Of a stretch of DNA of 14,207 nt, positions 5,089 through 12,676 are shown one piece after another. Source of the DNA: an uncultured Leptotrichia sp. GTDB lineage: Bacteria > Fusobacteriota > Fusobacteriia > Fusobacteriales > Leptotrichiaceae. The stretch lies in contig CALIJH010000159.1 in NCBI GenBank assembly GCA_938017765.1, forward strand, positions 1-14,207, read 5' to 3'. The notes beneath the pieces are model-generated. The model did no database searches and had not been told where the DNA came from. It saw nothing but the letters and a program-made list of their open reading frames with translations. Each line of letters begins with the position of its first letter. The first letter of the stretch is position 1. A program made the translations under genes and the position numbers.

Positions 5089-6308
5089 TGAAAAAAATAA
5101 TACAAGCTAAGCTGACGAATATGATATTAGCTTTCTATTTTGTAATGGGGATTAATATTTTTTCCGCAAAAGTAACGGATTATGTAAACAGGAAAGATGC
5201 AAAAAAAGCAGATAAGATCTTTATATATAAGGATAAAGGCGAAAATAATACAGAAAATCAGGAAATAAACGGAACGATAAATCAAAATTCAAAAAATCGG
5301 AATACAAATAATGGAATAAGCGGTAACGAAAATGCCAATGAAAACAGTTATAACAACAATAACAGAACCAATCTGAACGGAAATAATCAGAACGGTCTGC
5401 ATATCAAAGAAAAAAATGAAAAAATAGAAGAAATAGAGCTGGAATACAGAGATGTAAGAGAAGTATCTGAAAAGTTGAATGGTTTCAATGATTTAAAATT
5501 AGTGGGAATAGATAATAAAATAATAATAAGCGGAGAAGAAAAGAAAATAGAACAGATAAGAAGAATAATAAGCTCTCTTGACAGACCTAAAGACCAGATA
5601 ATAATAAGAGGCACAATAATAGATACCAGCTCTAATCTGTTTGAAAAACTGGGAGTAGACTGGAATATAAATTCAAACAGTTCGGAGTCGGGAAAATCAA
5701 ATTTGATAGGAAAATTTTTAAATGGAGAAGTTACTTTCAGCTCGATTTTTGCAAATGGAGGGAAATTTTTAGGAATAGATTTCAATCTGCTTAGGGAAAA
5801 TGGAGATATAAAGATAGAAGCAATGCCGACTTTACTTATTATGGAAGATGAAGAAGGGGAGCTGAAAGTTACAGAAGAAGTTTTGATTGGAGAAAAAAAG
5901 ACTACAAAAAACAATACTGATTATACGGAACCTATATTTTCCGAAGCGGGAATTGTTTTTAAAATTTTACCCGAAATTAGAAAAATCAACGGAGAAAAGA
6001 AAATTTTGCTAAAAATAGATACGGAAATAAGTAACTTTAAACTTACATCGGGATACAATACTTCGACAGGGGCAAAACAGAAAAATCAGACTAAGACGAT
6101 AATTACTCTAAATAACGGAGGTTCAACATTTATAGGGGGACTGAAACAGAATGTTACTAAAGAAACTGTAAGAAAAGTTCCATTTTTTTCGAGTATCCCT
6201 ATAATAGGGGCGTTATTTAAATATAAGAGAAATAATAAGGAAATTCGGGATATTTATATAGAAATAGAAGCAGTAATACAGGAAGCAAATTATTTAATAA
6301 AACGTTAA
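5088..6308 (+). CDS. pilQ: Type IV pilus / type II secretion secretin (PilQ/GspD family), short
   Basis: 406 residues forming the outer-membrane channel subunit. Order: signal peptide 1-27 (hydrophobic LAFYFVMGINIF, likely cleavage FSA/K); a low-complexity Asn-rich linker at about 52-102; one small N-type domain at about 115-168 (IELEYRDVREVSEKLNGF to LDRPKDQIII); then the secretin core 170-397. The core ends with VPFFSSIPIIGALFK (364-378), a textbook secretin signature, and a final beta strand IYIEIEAVI. PilQ and GspD usually have 600-750 residues with several N domains and, in PilQ, AMIN domains. Here one N domain remains and the Asn-rich stretch replaces the rest. No C-terminal S-domain for a pilotin is evident. 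The start overlaps the preceding stop by one base (TAATG), with GGGGGG as Shine-Dalgarno, so translation is probably coupled. Confidence 0.88.
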   Translation: MKKIIQAKLTNMILAFYFVMGINIFSAKVTDYVNRKDAKKADKIFIYKDKGENNTENQEINGTINQNSKNRNTNNGISGNENANENSYNNNNRTNLNGNNQNGLHIKEKNEKIEEIELEYRDVREVSEKLNGFNDLKLVGIDNKIIISGEEKKIEQIRRIISSLDRPKDQIIIRGTIIDTSSNLFEKLGVDWNINSNSSESGKSNLIGKFLNGEVTFSSIFANGGKFLGIDFNLLRENGDIKIEAMPTLLIMEDEEGELKVTEEVLIGEKKTTKNNTDYTEPIFSEAGIVFKILPEIRKINGEKKILLKIDTEISNFKLTSGYNTSTGAKQKNQTKTIITLNNGGSTFIGGLKQNVTKETVRKVPFFSSIPIIGALFKYKRNNKEIRDIYIEIEAVIQEANYLIKR

Positions 6309-6336
6309 TGAAATACTCTGATTTATGTAGTATAAT
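6308..6336 (+). promoter_or_regulatory. Candidate promoter for the rfaE1 gene
   Basis: TATAAT (6331-6336) stands 17 bases after ATGAAA (6308-6313), which matches TTGACA at four of six positions. It begins at the secretin stop codon and would start transcription near 6343, 39 bases before the kinase ATG. In DNA this AT-rich, TATAAT strings arise by chance, so the call is tentative. Its position between two functionally different gene blocks is the main support. Confidence 0.35.
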
Positions 6337-6381
6337 AATAGAAATGTAAATTATATATAATATTTAAAGAAAGGATAATTT

Positions 6382-7383
6382 ATGATTTCTGCTGAAAGAC
6401 TGGAAGAAATATTGAACAGATTTGAGAAAGTGAAAATTGCAGTTGTTGGAGATATGATGCTGGATGAATACTTAATAGGAAAAGTAAACAGAATTTCTCC
6501 TGAAGCACCCGTGCCTGTTGTAAATATTGAAGAGGAAAGATTTGTACCGGGAGGAGCGTCAAATGTTGCGAATAATTTAAGGAGCCTTGACGGAATGGTA
6601 TCTGTCTATGGAGTTGTAGGAAAAGACGATAACGGAGAAAAATTTTTAAAAGAACTGAAACTGAAAAATATTGATTCTTCGACTATTGTAAAAGACGAAA
6701 CAAGACCGACTATAATAAAGAGCAGGGTACTGTCTCAAGGGCAGCAGCTTTTAAGGCTGGATTGGGAAAAAGATACCGATATTTCTCAGGATATACAGGA
6801 TGAGATTATAAAAAAACTGGAAGAAAATATAGAAAAAACGGACGCTATATTATTATCTGACTACAATAAGGGGGTATTGACAAAATATCTTTCAGAAAAA
6901 ATAATAAATCTTGCAAAAAAAAATAATAAAAAAATAGTTGTAGACCCTAAACCTCAAAATTTCAAGAATTACGAGGGAGCGACATCTATGACACCAAACA
7001 GAAAAGAGCTTCTTGACTATTTCGGCATGAAAAAATTTGAAAGTGAAGAACAAATTGCACAAAAAATGAAAGAGCTGAAAGATGAACTGAAACTCGAAAA
7101 TGTCGTTTTAACAAGAAGTGAAGAGGGGATTTCGTTATTTGAAAATGAACATAAGAGAATACCCACTGTCGCAAGGGAAGTATACGATGTAACAGGGGCA
7201 GGAGATACTTTTATTTCGACATTTTTACTGGCAATAAGTGCAGGAGCTGATATATATGAGGCGGGAGTAATAGCAAATATGGCTTCGGGGATTGTCGTGG
7301 GGAAAATAGGAACTGCGACTGCTACAAGAGATGAAATACTTGAATTTTATCATAATAAAATGGAAAAAGGATTATTAAAATAA
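6382..7383 (+). CDS. rfaE1: D-glycero-beta-D-manno-heptose-7-phosphate kinase (RfaE1/HldA type)
   Basis: This 333-residue PfkB/ribokinase-fold kinase phosphorylates C1 of D-glycero-D-manno-heptose 7-phosphate in ADP-heptose synthesis for LPS inner core or other glycans. The HldE kinase signature is clear: VVGDMMLDEYLIGKVNRISP (21-40), APVPVV (42-47), VPGGASNVANNLRSL (55-69), VDPKP (187-191), TPNRKE (204-209) and the DVTGAGD anion hole (269-275) with catalytic base Asp275. The length corresponds to the kinase half alone. HldE of E. coli is a fusion with an adenylyltransferase domain, absent here, so a separate rfaE2/hldC would be needed elsewhere. AAAGGA at 6369-6374 is the ribosome site. It is unrelated to the pilus genes in front. 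RfaE1 is the best fit, though a related sugar kinase cannot be excluded. Confidence 0.85.
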   Translation: MISAERLEEILNRFEKVKIAVVGDMMLDEYLIGKVNRISPEAPVPVVNIEEERFVPGGASNVANNLRSLDGMVSVYGVVGKDDNGEKFLKELKLKNIDSSTIVKDETRPTIIKSRVLSQGQQLLRLDWEKDTDISQDIQDEIIKKLEENIEKTDAILLSDYNKGVLTKYLSEKIINLAKKNNKKIVVDPKPQNFKNYEGATSMTPNRKELLDYFGMKKFESEEQIAQKMKELKDELKLENVVLTRSEEGISLFENEHKRIPTVAREVYDVTGAGDTFISTFLLAISAGADIYEAGVIANMASGIVVGKIGTATATRDEILEFYHNKMEKGLLK

Positions 7384-7501
7384 CAATATAAAGTTATTAT
7401 TATGCAATGAAATCAAGTTGTAAGAGGACTAAGTAAATCAAGGGATATAAAAAATTACTAAAATAAAAACATAAAAATTATTATAAGGATGTGAGAGAAG
7501 A

Positions 7502-8383
7502 ATGGCAGTAATTGCAGCAGTAGAAGCAGGGGGAACGAAATTCATCTGTGGCTTAGGGAATGAAAAGGGAGAAATTATTGATAAGATAAATATTCCTACT
7601 ACAACTCCTGAAGAAACTATGTCAAAAGTAATAGAATACTTTAAGGACAAAAAATTTGATGTAATGGGAGTGGGCAGTTTTGGTCCGATAGACCCTGTAA
7701 AAAGCTCTGAAACATATGGATATATTACAAAAACACCAAAACCATACTGGAGTGATTATAACATAATAGGAGAACTGAAAAAACATTTCAATGTTCCCAT
7801 GGAATTTGATACCGATGTAAACGGGGCAGCTCTTGCTGAAGCATGGTGGGGAGCAGGAAAAGGATTGAAAAATATTATTTATATAACAGTAGGTACAGGG
7901 ATAGGAGCGGGTGCAGTAGTAAACGGTACAATGTTACAGGGTCTGACTCATCCTGAAATGGGGCATATATTTTTGAAAAAACATCCTGATGATAAATTTC
8001 AAGGAAGATGTCCCTTCCATAAAGACTGTCTTGAAGGAATGGCAGCAGGGCCTGCTATTGAAGACAGATGGGGGAAAAAAGGTCAGGAAATGGCAAATGA
8101 TGACAGAGTATGGGAAATGGAAGCTTACTATCTTGCTCAGGCTTTAGTGAATTATATATTGATTTTATCACCTCAGAAAATAATTATAGGTGGCGGAGTA
8201 ATGAAACAGCAACAATTATTTCCTCTTATAAGAAAATATGTTCAGGAATTTTTAAATGACTATGTCTATAAAAGAGAAATTTTAGAAAAAATTGATGAAT
8301 ATATCGTATATCCCGGTCTTGGAGATGAAGCGGGATTTACAGGTTCGATAGCTTTAGGAAAGATTGCTTTGGAAAATAAATAA
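7502..8383 (+). CDS. scrK: ROK-family fructokinase
   Basis: This 293-residue cytosolic sugar kinase probably phosphorylates fructose to fructose 6-phosphate. Motifs: an N-terminal phosphate-binding loop AAVEAGGTKF (5-14), VGSFGPID (57-64), the catalytic-aspartate segment DTDVNGAALAE (103-113, Asp105), GTGIGAG (131-137), and a zinc site formed by His155, Cys170, His173 and Cys176 in EMGH...GRCPFHKDCLEG. A GGGV loop follows at about 235-239. The single Cys-x2-His-x2-Cys pattern with EMGH and the length of about 290 residues match Bacillus-type fructokinases (ScrK/GmuE) rather than glucokinases. ATG follows GAGAGAAG at 7493-7500. The 118 bases upstream contain no convincing promoter. It lies between the heptose kinase and an MFS transporter and may be cotranscribed with both; substrate choice is inferred from family. 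Confidence 0.85.
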   Translation: MAVIAAVEAGGTKFICGLGNEKGEIIDKINIPTTTPEETMSKVIEYFKDKKFDVMGVGSFGPIDPVKSSETYGYITKTPKPYWSDYNIIGELKKHFNVPMEFDTDVNGAALAEAWWGAGKGLKNIIYITVGTGIGAGAVVNGTMLQGLTHPEMGHIFLKKHPDDKFQGRCPFHKDCLEGMAAGPAIEDRWGKKGQEMANDDRVWEMEAYYLAQALVNYILILSPQKIIIGGGVMKQQQLFPLIRKYVQEFLNDYVYKREILEKIDEYIVYPGLGDEAGFTGSIALGKIALENK

Positions 8384-8430
8384 AATTACACAATTTAAAA
8401 TCAGACAACTTTGAGAAATAAGGAGTAAAT

Positions 8431-9873
8431 GTGGATATAGAACATTCAATAAAGAATACCAGAAAATATGCAATACTTGAAGTTATGTTTTTTAATGGTT
8501 TTTCAGTTGGAATGCAGAGTTTTGTGCTGTTAAGTTTGGCAATATACTTTAATATGAGTTCTTTCTTTATATCAATAGTTTCATCACTGCCTACAGCAGG
8601 ATATTTGTTGCAGATATTTACCAAAAGATTAAACAGCTTACTTGGGAGTAGGAAAAGAACGTTAGTAATATCGGCGGCTATTTCAAGGCTTGTCATATGT
8701 ATGTTGCCTTTTGCGATTCTTTTTGATATAAGAAAACAGGGTGTATATTTTATGGTAATGCTTATTTATGCTCTGTTTTCTCCTTTTGTAAATAATGTAT
8801 GGACGGCTACAATGGTTCAGATTATAAATAAAAATGAGAGAGGAAATTATTTCGGGAAACGTAATCTGTTTTCATCATTGTCTACAGTAGTATATATACT
8901 GTTTTACGGATATATCTTATCTCTGCCCGATAAGAAAAGCTCAATGCTGATACTGACATCTTCAATGTCCTTGTCAGCAATAGGATCGGTATTATTTATG
9001 TGTCTTCATTATGTGCCTGATTTAGGGAAAGAGATAAAAAATGTCAGTATAAAAACTGCACTGAAAAATAAGAATTTTGTCGTTTATCTGAAATTTGCTT
9101 CTGTATGGCTGTTTACGTGGGAATTTTTAAAACCTTTAACAGAATATTACAGAATAAAAATACTCGGTGTAAATACTATGTTTATTTCACAAATGGGAGT
9201 TTTAACAGCAATATTGTCAAGTGTGCTTTACATAATATACGGAAAATTATCTGATAAATACGGGAATAAAACGATGTTGAGAATGGGGATATTCTTTACA
9301 ACATATTATGTTCTTACGTATTTTTCAATGACAGAGGGCAATAAAATGTCCATGCTTTTTGCAGCCGCAGTTATTGACGCAATAGGTTTTACAGCGATAA
9401 CATTGAGTTTGTTGAATTTGATGATGGAGGTTTCGGGAGAGCCTGCCGATGCTTATGTAGGAGCTTACGCCTTAGTTTCAGGAATAGCGGCAATACTGGC
9501 GGGACTGTTTGGAGGTCTTATAGGGAAATTTATAAATAACGGAGTTATTTATATTTTTGGAGAAGAATTTTATACAATAAGATTTGCTTTTGTCATTGGA
9601 TTTATTTTAAGACTGTTTTCATTACTTGAGCTGACAAGAGTGGATTCTTTTGAAAAAACGTTTGTATACAGTGGAACTAATCATATGAAAAGTGTATTCT
9701 CGAAAATAATGTTTTCAGGTTCAAGATATATAAATCCTGATAAATCAAAAAATGGTTATTTTAGCAGTAATATCTCCGAAGAAGAAGCAAAAGAAAAGAC
9801 GGATAGAAAAACAGATGAAAAAACTGAAAACAATAATCAAAACAATAATGAAAACAATGAAAATAATGTATAA
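8431..9873 (+). CDS. MFS transporter, substrate unknown
   Basis: 480 residues with about twelve hydrophobic helices up to residue 410. The second half carries the MFS loop motif GKLSDKYGNK (271-280), which normally follows helix 2 of a half; the matching loop in the first half is degenerate (TKRLNSLLGSRKR). The protein ends in a polar cytosolic tail of about 60 residues, the last 34 rich in Glu, Lys and Asn (EEEAKEKTDRKTDEK...NNNQNNNENN). The tail is low complexity and probably disordered. Translation starts at GTG 8431, with AGGAG (8421-8425) 5 bases before it. An ATG at 8429 overlaps this GTG but reads only three codons. It lies 47 bases after the fructokinase, which hints at sugar uptake or export, but the sequence itself does not reveal the substrate. 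Confidence 0.8.
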   Translation: MDIEHSIKNTRKYAILEVMFFNGFSVGMQSFVLLSLAIYFNMSSFFISIVSSLPTAGYLLQIFTKRLNSLLGSRKRTLVISAAISRLVICMLPFAILFDIRKQGVYFMVMLIYALFSPFVNNVWTATMVQIINKNERGNYFGKRNLFSSLSTVVYILFYGYILSLPDKKSSMLILTSSMSLSAIGSVLFMCLHYVPDLGKEIKNVSIKTALKNKNFVVYLKFASVWLFTWEFLKPLTEYYRIKILGVNTMFISQMGVLTAILSSVLYIIYGKLSDKYGNKTMLRMGIFFTTYYVLTYFSMTEGNKMSMLFAAAVIDAIGFTAITLSLLNLMMEVSGEPADAYVGAYALVSGIAAILAGLFGGLIGKFINNGVIYIFGEEFYTIRFAFVIGFILRLFSLLELTRVDSFEKTFVYSGTNHMKSVFSKIMFSGSRYINPDKSKNGYFSSNISEEEAKEKTDRKTDEKTENNNQNNNENNENNV

Positions 9874-9926
9874 ATCTCAAAATAATAAAAGAAAAACGGT
9901 ATAGAAATCAAAAAGGGGGGATTAGT

Positions 9927-11030
9927 ATGACCGATTTTTTGAGTAACAATAAATTTTTTAATAAAAGCAGATTATATAATGGAAAATATGAAACAAAATA
10001 TAAAGTAGGAAAATATAAAATAAAAGACAGGGAAATGCTTTCATTTACGAAAAATGTTCATTATTTATTAAAAGGAAAGATAAATTTAGTAGATTGTCTT
10101 GAAATAGTTTCTATAAATTATGAGGGGATTTTTAGAGAGAAAATAAGACAGACGAAAAAACTTATAGAAAAAGGAACCCCATTAAATAAGGCTTTTGAGA
10201 AAATAGAAAAGGATAGGGAATTTTTAGAATTAATAAAAATAGGAGAACAAACGGGAAATCTGGAAACGGTTTTTAAAAATTTATATGAAAAATATGAATT
10301 TAGAAATAAAATCAAAAAAGATATAATGAGTCTGAGCATATATCCTTTGACAGTTATTATTACAGCTCTAATTATTGTAGTTATACTTCTGAAATTTGTA
10401 GTTCCAAAGTTTGTTCTGATTTATTCGGATACAGGACAGCAACTTCCTGTGATGACTAAGACTATTATCGGAATAAGTGAAGTTTTTGATAAATATGGTC
10501 TGTTTTTATTGATTTTATTAATTTTTTTAATTTGGTTCGCGACATATTTAAAAAAGAAAAATAAAGAAAAATTTGAGAAAATATTTTTAAATACTTTTAT
10601 AATAGGAAAACTGTATAAAGATATGTGCATATTAAACTTTACAAGAAATATGTATTCTCTTACAAGTGCCGATATTCCATTTCTCCAATCATTGAAAATG
10701 TGCATAAATTCCAATAGCGGATTAATGAATAATGAAATAAGAAAAGTCATAATAAAAATTGAAAAAGGGGAAAATATAAAAAAATCTTTTCATAATCTGA
10801 AATTTTTTAATAAGGAATATATTACTTTTTTAAATATAGGGGAAAAGACAGGAGTGATATCCGATGTTTTTTTCAATCTTTATGAAATATATTACGAAAA
10901 AGTGAGAAGTAAGATACAGCTTTTTCTCAAAATCTTTGAGCCTCTGTCTATAATATTTATTGCAATGATAATAGGGATAATAATGCTTTCGGTTATGCTG
11001 CCGATTTTTAAAATGGGGGAAGCATTATAA
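9927..11030 (+). CDS. pilC: Type IV pilus / T2SS inner-membrane platform protein (PilC/GspF)
   Basis: 367 residues. Two homologous T2SSF domains at about 36-157 and 236-358 give the familiar layout: cytosolic helical bundle, membrane helix (141-159), second helix (191-207), second bundle, and final helix (340-361). The conserved bundle signatures are GEQTGNLE (106-113) and GEKTGVISDVF (305-315), and the C-terminal EPLSIIFIAMIIGIIMLSVMLPIF is typical. The protein is turned by the assembly ATPase and inserts pilins into the growing filament. It is shorter than the usual 400 or so. GGGGGG (9914-9919) is the ribosome site. It stands apart from the other pilus genes, separated by the heptose kinase, fructokinase and transporter genes, and no pilB-type ATPase lies next to it in this window. 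Confidence 0.92.
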   Translation: MTDFLSNNKFFNKSRLYNGKYETKYKVGKYKIKDREMLSFTKNVHYLLKGKINLVDCLEIVSINYEGIFREKIRQTKKLIEKGTPLNKAFEKIEKDREFLELIKIGEQTGNLETVFKNLYEKYEFRNKIKKDIMSLSIYPLTVIITALIIVVILLKFVVPKFVLIYSDTGQQLPVMTKTIIGISEVFDKYGLFLLILLIFLIWFATYLKKKNKEKFEKIFLNTFIIGKLYKDMCILNFTRNMYSLTSADIPFLQSLKMCINSNSGLMNNEIRKVIIKIEKGENIKKSFHNLKFFNKEYITFLNIGEKTGVISDVFFNLYEIYYEKVRSKIQLFLKIFEPLSIIFIAMIIGIIMLSVMLPIFKMGEAL

Positions 11031-11128
11031 AATTATGGAAGAAGTTATGAAAAAATAAATTTGTGGAAAAATCGTGAAATCCTATAAAGAAAACAGAAAG
11101 ATAATAAAAAGAAAAAAATAAAAGGAAT

Positions 11129-11803
11129 ATGCTAAAAACTATGATAGAAAATTTTAATAAATCGTCTGAATACAGTCAACACCTATTTCAGATAGAAGAT
11201 GAAAAGATTATCAAAATAGAAAAAGAGAGCCTTGAAAACAAAGTTCCAATAATAACGAGGGAAGTGTTAAGATTTATGCTCTTTACTGCTCAGGGAATAA
11301 AGGCACGGAATATACTCGAGATAGGTACAGCTACAGGTTATTCAGGAATATTCCTTGGAAAACTCGCAAACAGTAATGGAGGATTTCTTGCAACTATTGA
11401 AATAGACGAAGAAAGATACGTTAAAGCAGTGGAGAACTTCAAAAAAACAGGTATTTTTGAGAAAAATAAATTGATTTTAGGAGATGCACTGGAAAAGATA
11501 CCTGAACTTGATAAAATAATAGAAAATAATAAAAAAAATACTTTTGATTTTATATTTATCGACGCATCAAAAGGACAGTATATAAAATTTTTTGAAATGT
11601 GTTATAAACTTTTAAATGAAAACGGCATTATATTTATTGATAATATAATGTTCCGAGGATTAGTAACGGAAGAAGATAAAGATATTCCGAAAAAGTACAG
11701 AACGATAGTAAAAAGATTGCAGCAGTTTATAGAAAAGCTGAATAATGAATGTAATTTTGTCTTATTGCCTTTCGGAGACGGAGTAGGACTGGTTAGGAAG
11801 TAA
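11129..11803 (+). CDS. trmR: O-methyltransferase, TrmR (YrrM)-like tRNA 5-hydroxyuridine methyltransferase
   Basis: This 224-residue class I SAM-dependent, cation-dependent O-methyltransferase resembles B. subtilis TrmR (YrrM), which makes 5-methoxyuridine at the tRNA wobble position. Visible features: VPIITREVLRFM (39-50), SAM motif I ILEIGTATGYS (62-72), an acidic loop ATIEIDEERYVKAVENF (88-104), FDFIFIDASKGQYIKFF (139-155) with metal ligand Asp145, and FIDNIMFRGLV (169-179) with Asp171-Asn172. The C-terminal VLLPFGDGVGLVRK also matches that family. AAAGGA (11121-11126) is only 2 bases before ATG 11129; Met5 at 11141 is an alternative start about 14 bases away. COMT-like enzymes share the fold, so the tRNA role rests on overall resemblance. 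The next gene starts 5 bases after its stop, indicating an operon. Confidence 0.75.
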   Translation: MLKTMIENFNKSSEYSQHLFQIEDEKIIKIEKESLENKVPIITREVLRFMLFTAQGIKARNILEIGTATGYSGIFLGKLANSNGGFLATIEIDEERYVKAVENFKKTGIFEKNKLILGDALEKIPELDKIIENNKKNTFDFIFIDASKGQYIKFFEMCYKLLNENGIIFIDNIMFRGLVTEEDKDIPKKYRTIVKRLQQFIEKLNNECNFVLLPFGDGVGLVRK

Positions 11804-11808
11804 TAATT

Positions 11809-12555
11809 ATGAAATTTCTTTTATACAATATAAGATACGGGACAGGAAAATATTTAAATCAGCCTTTAAAACATATAAGAGGCTATCTGGGACATTCGCT
11901 GGAACATATTGGCAGGATAGGAGAATTTATAAAAAAATATGACCCTGACATAGTGGGGCTGGTGGAAGTAGATTTGGGGTCTTTCAGAACTAAAGAAAAA
12001 AATCAGGCTGAACTTTTAGGGAAAATGACAGAAAACTATTATGTGTATAGACATAAATATCAGGAAAATTCAAAATATATGAAAATGCCTATGGTCAGAA
12101 AGCAGGGAAATGCTTTTTTGTCAAAAATGGAGACAAAATCTCAAAAATTTCATTATCTTGATGACGGAATGAAAAAACTTGTAATAGAAATTGAGACAGG
12201 TTCTGTTATAGTTTTCCTCGTTCATCTGGCATTGGGAGGAAAGACGAGATTAAAACAGCTTGTGCAACTTAGAAAATTGATACAGGATTGTAAAAAACCC
12301 TTTATAGTTGCGGGAGATTTCAATGTTCTGTGGGGAAGTGAGGAAATAGAACTGTTCTTGGAAGCAAGTGGATTGTATAATGTAAATTCACACAAAGACC
12401 CTACATTTCCAAGTTGGGCTCCGAAAAAGGAACTGGATTTTATCCTCTGTTCCCGAGATATAAAAGTAAAAAACTATAAAGTAATAAAAACATTATTATC
12501 TGACCATTTACCAATTTTAATGGATTTTGAGATTATGGATAGGAAAGATAACTGA
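11809..12555 (+). CDS. Endonuclease/exonuclease/phosphatase-fold protein
   Basis: 248 residues with the full motif set of the EEP superfamily of Mg-dependent phosphodiesterases. These are an N-terminal LLYNIRYGTG strand with Asn7, the metal-binding Glu53 in GLVEVD, His139 in FLVHLALGG, the GDFN motif (169-172), Asp210 in ELDFIL and the catalytic SDHLP (231-235). There is no signal peptide or membrane segment, so it is cytosolic. The N-terminal segment (RYGTGKYLNQPLKHIRGYL) is longer than in exonuclease III and recalls metabolic phosphohydrolases and phosphodiesterases of the superfamily rather than DNA repair enzymes. The substrate (nucleic acid, phospholipid or inositol phosphate) cannot be read from the motifs. 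It follows trmR after 5 bases and is probably cotranscribed. Confidence 0.8.
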   Translation: MKFLLYNIRYGTGKYLNQPLKHIRGYLGHSLEHIGRIGEFIKKYDPDIVGLVEVDLGSFRTKEKNQAELLGKMTENYYVYRHKYQENSKYMKMPMVRKQGNAFLSKMETKSQKFHYLDDGMKKLVIEIETGSVIVFLVHLALGGKTRLKQLVQLRKLIQDCKKPFIVAGDFNVLWGSEEIELFLEASGLYNVNSHKDPTFPSWAPKKELDFILCSRDIKVKNYKVIKTLLSDHLPILMDFEIMDRKDN

Positions 12556-12664
12556 AAAAAGAAAAAGTAAATAAAAAAAGGGAATAAAAAAGAGAAAGCA
12601 GGAATTATAAAAATCAAACTTTATAATCAAATTTATAAATAAAATTTTGAAGATATTCAGAGAT

Positions 12665-12669
12665 AGGAG
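12665..12669 (+). promoter_or_regulatory. Shine-Dalgarno that sets the GTG start of the glycosidase
   Basis: AGGAG at 12665-12669 is 7 bases before GTG 12677. The frame is also open from TTG 12647, but that codon has no ribosome site. Starting at GTG gives a clean signal peptide beginning MKLTSK. Confidence 0.6.
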
Positions 12670-12676
12670 TGAAAAA

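Noticed and set aside
5387..5914. Long open frame on the minus strand across the secretin gene
   Set aside because: It is the mirror of a well-supported secretin reading frame; Ser/Phe/Ile-rich composition is typical of antisense shadow frames of AT-rich genes.
6308..6349. 14-codon ATG frame overlapping the secretin stop (TAATG), like the pilO/secretin junction
   Set aside because: No ribosome site or family resemblance; a chance frame, and the region is better read as a candidate promoter.
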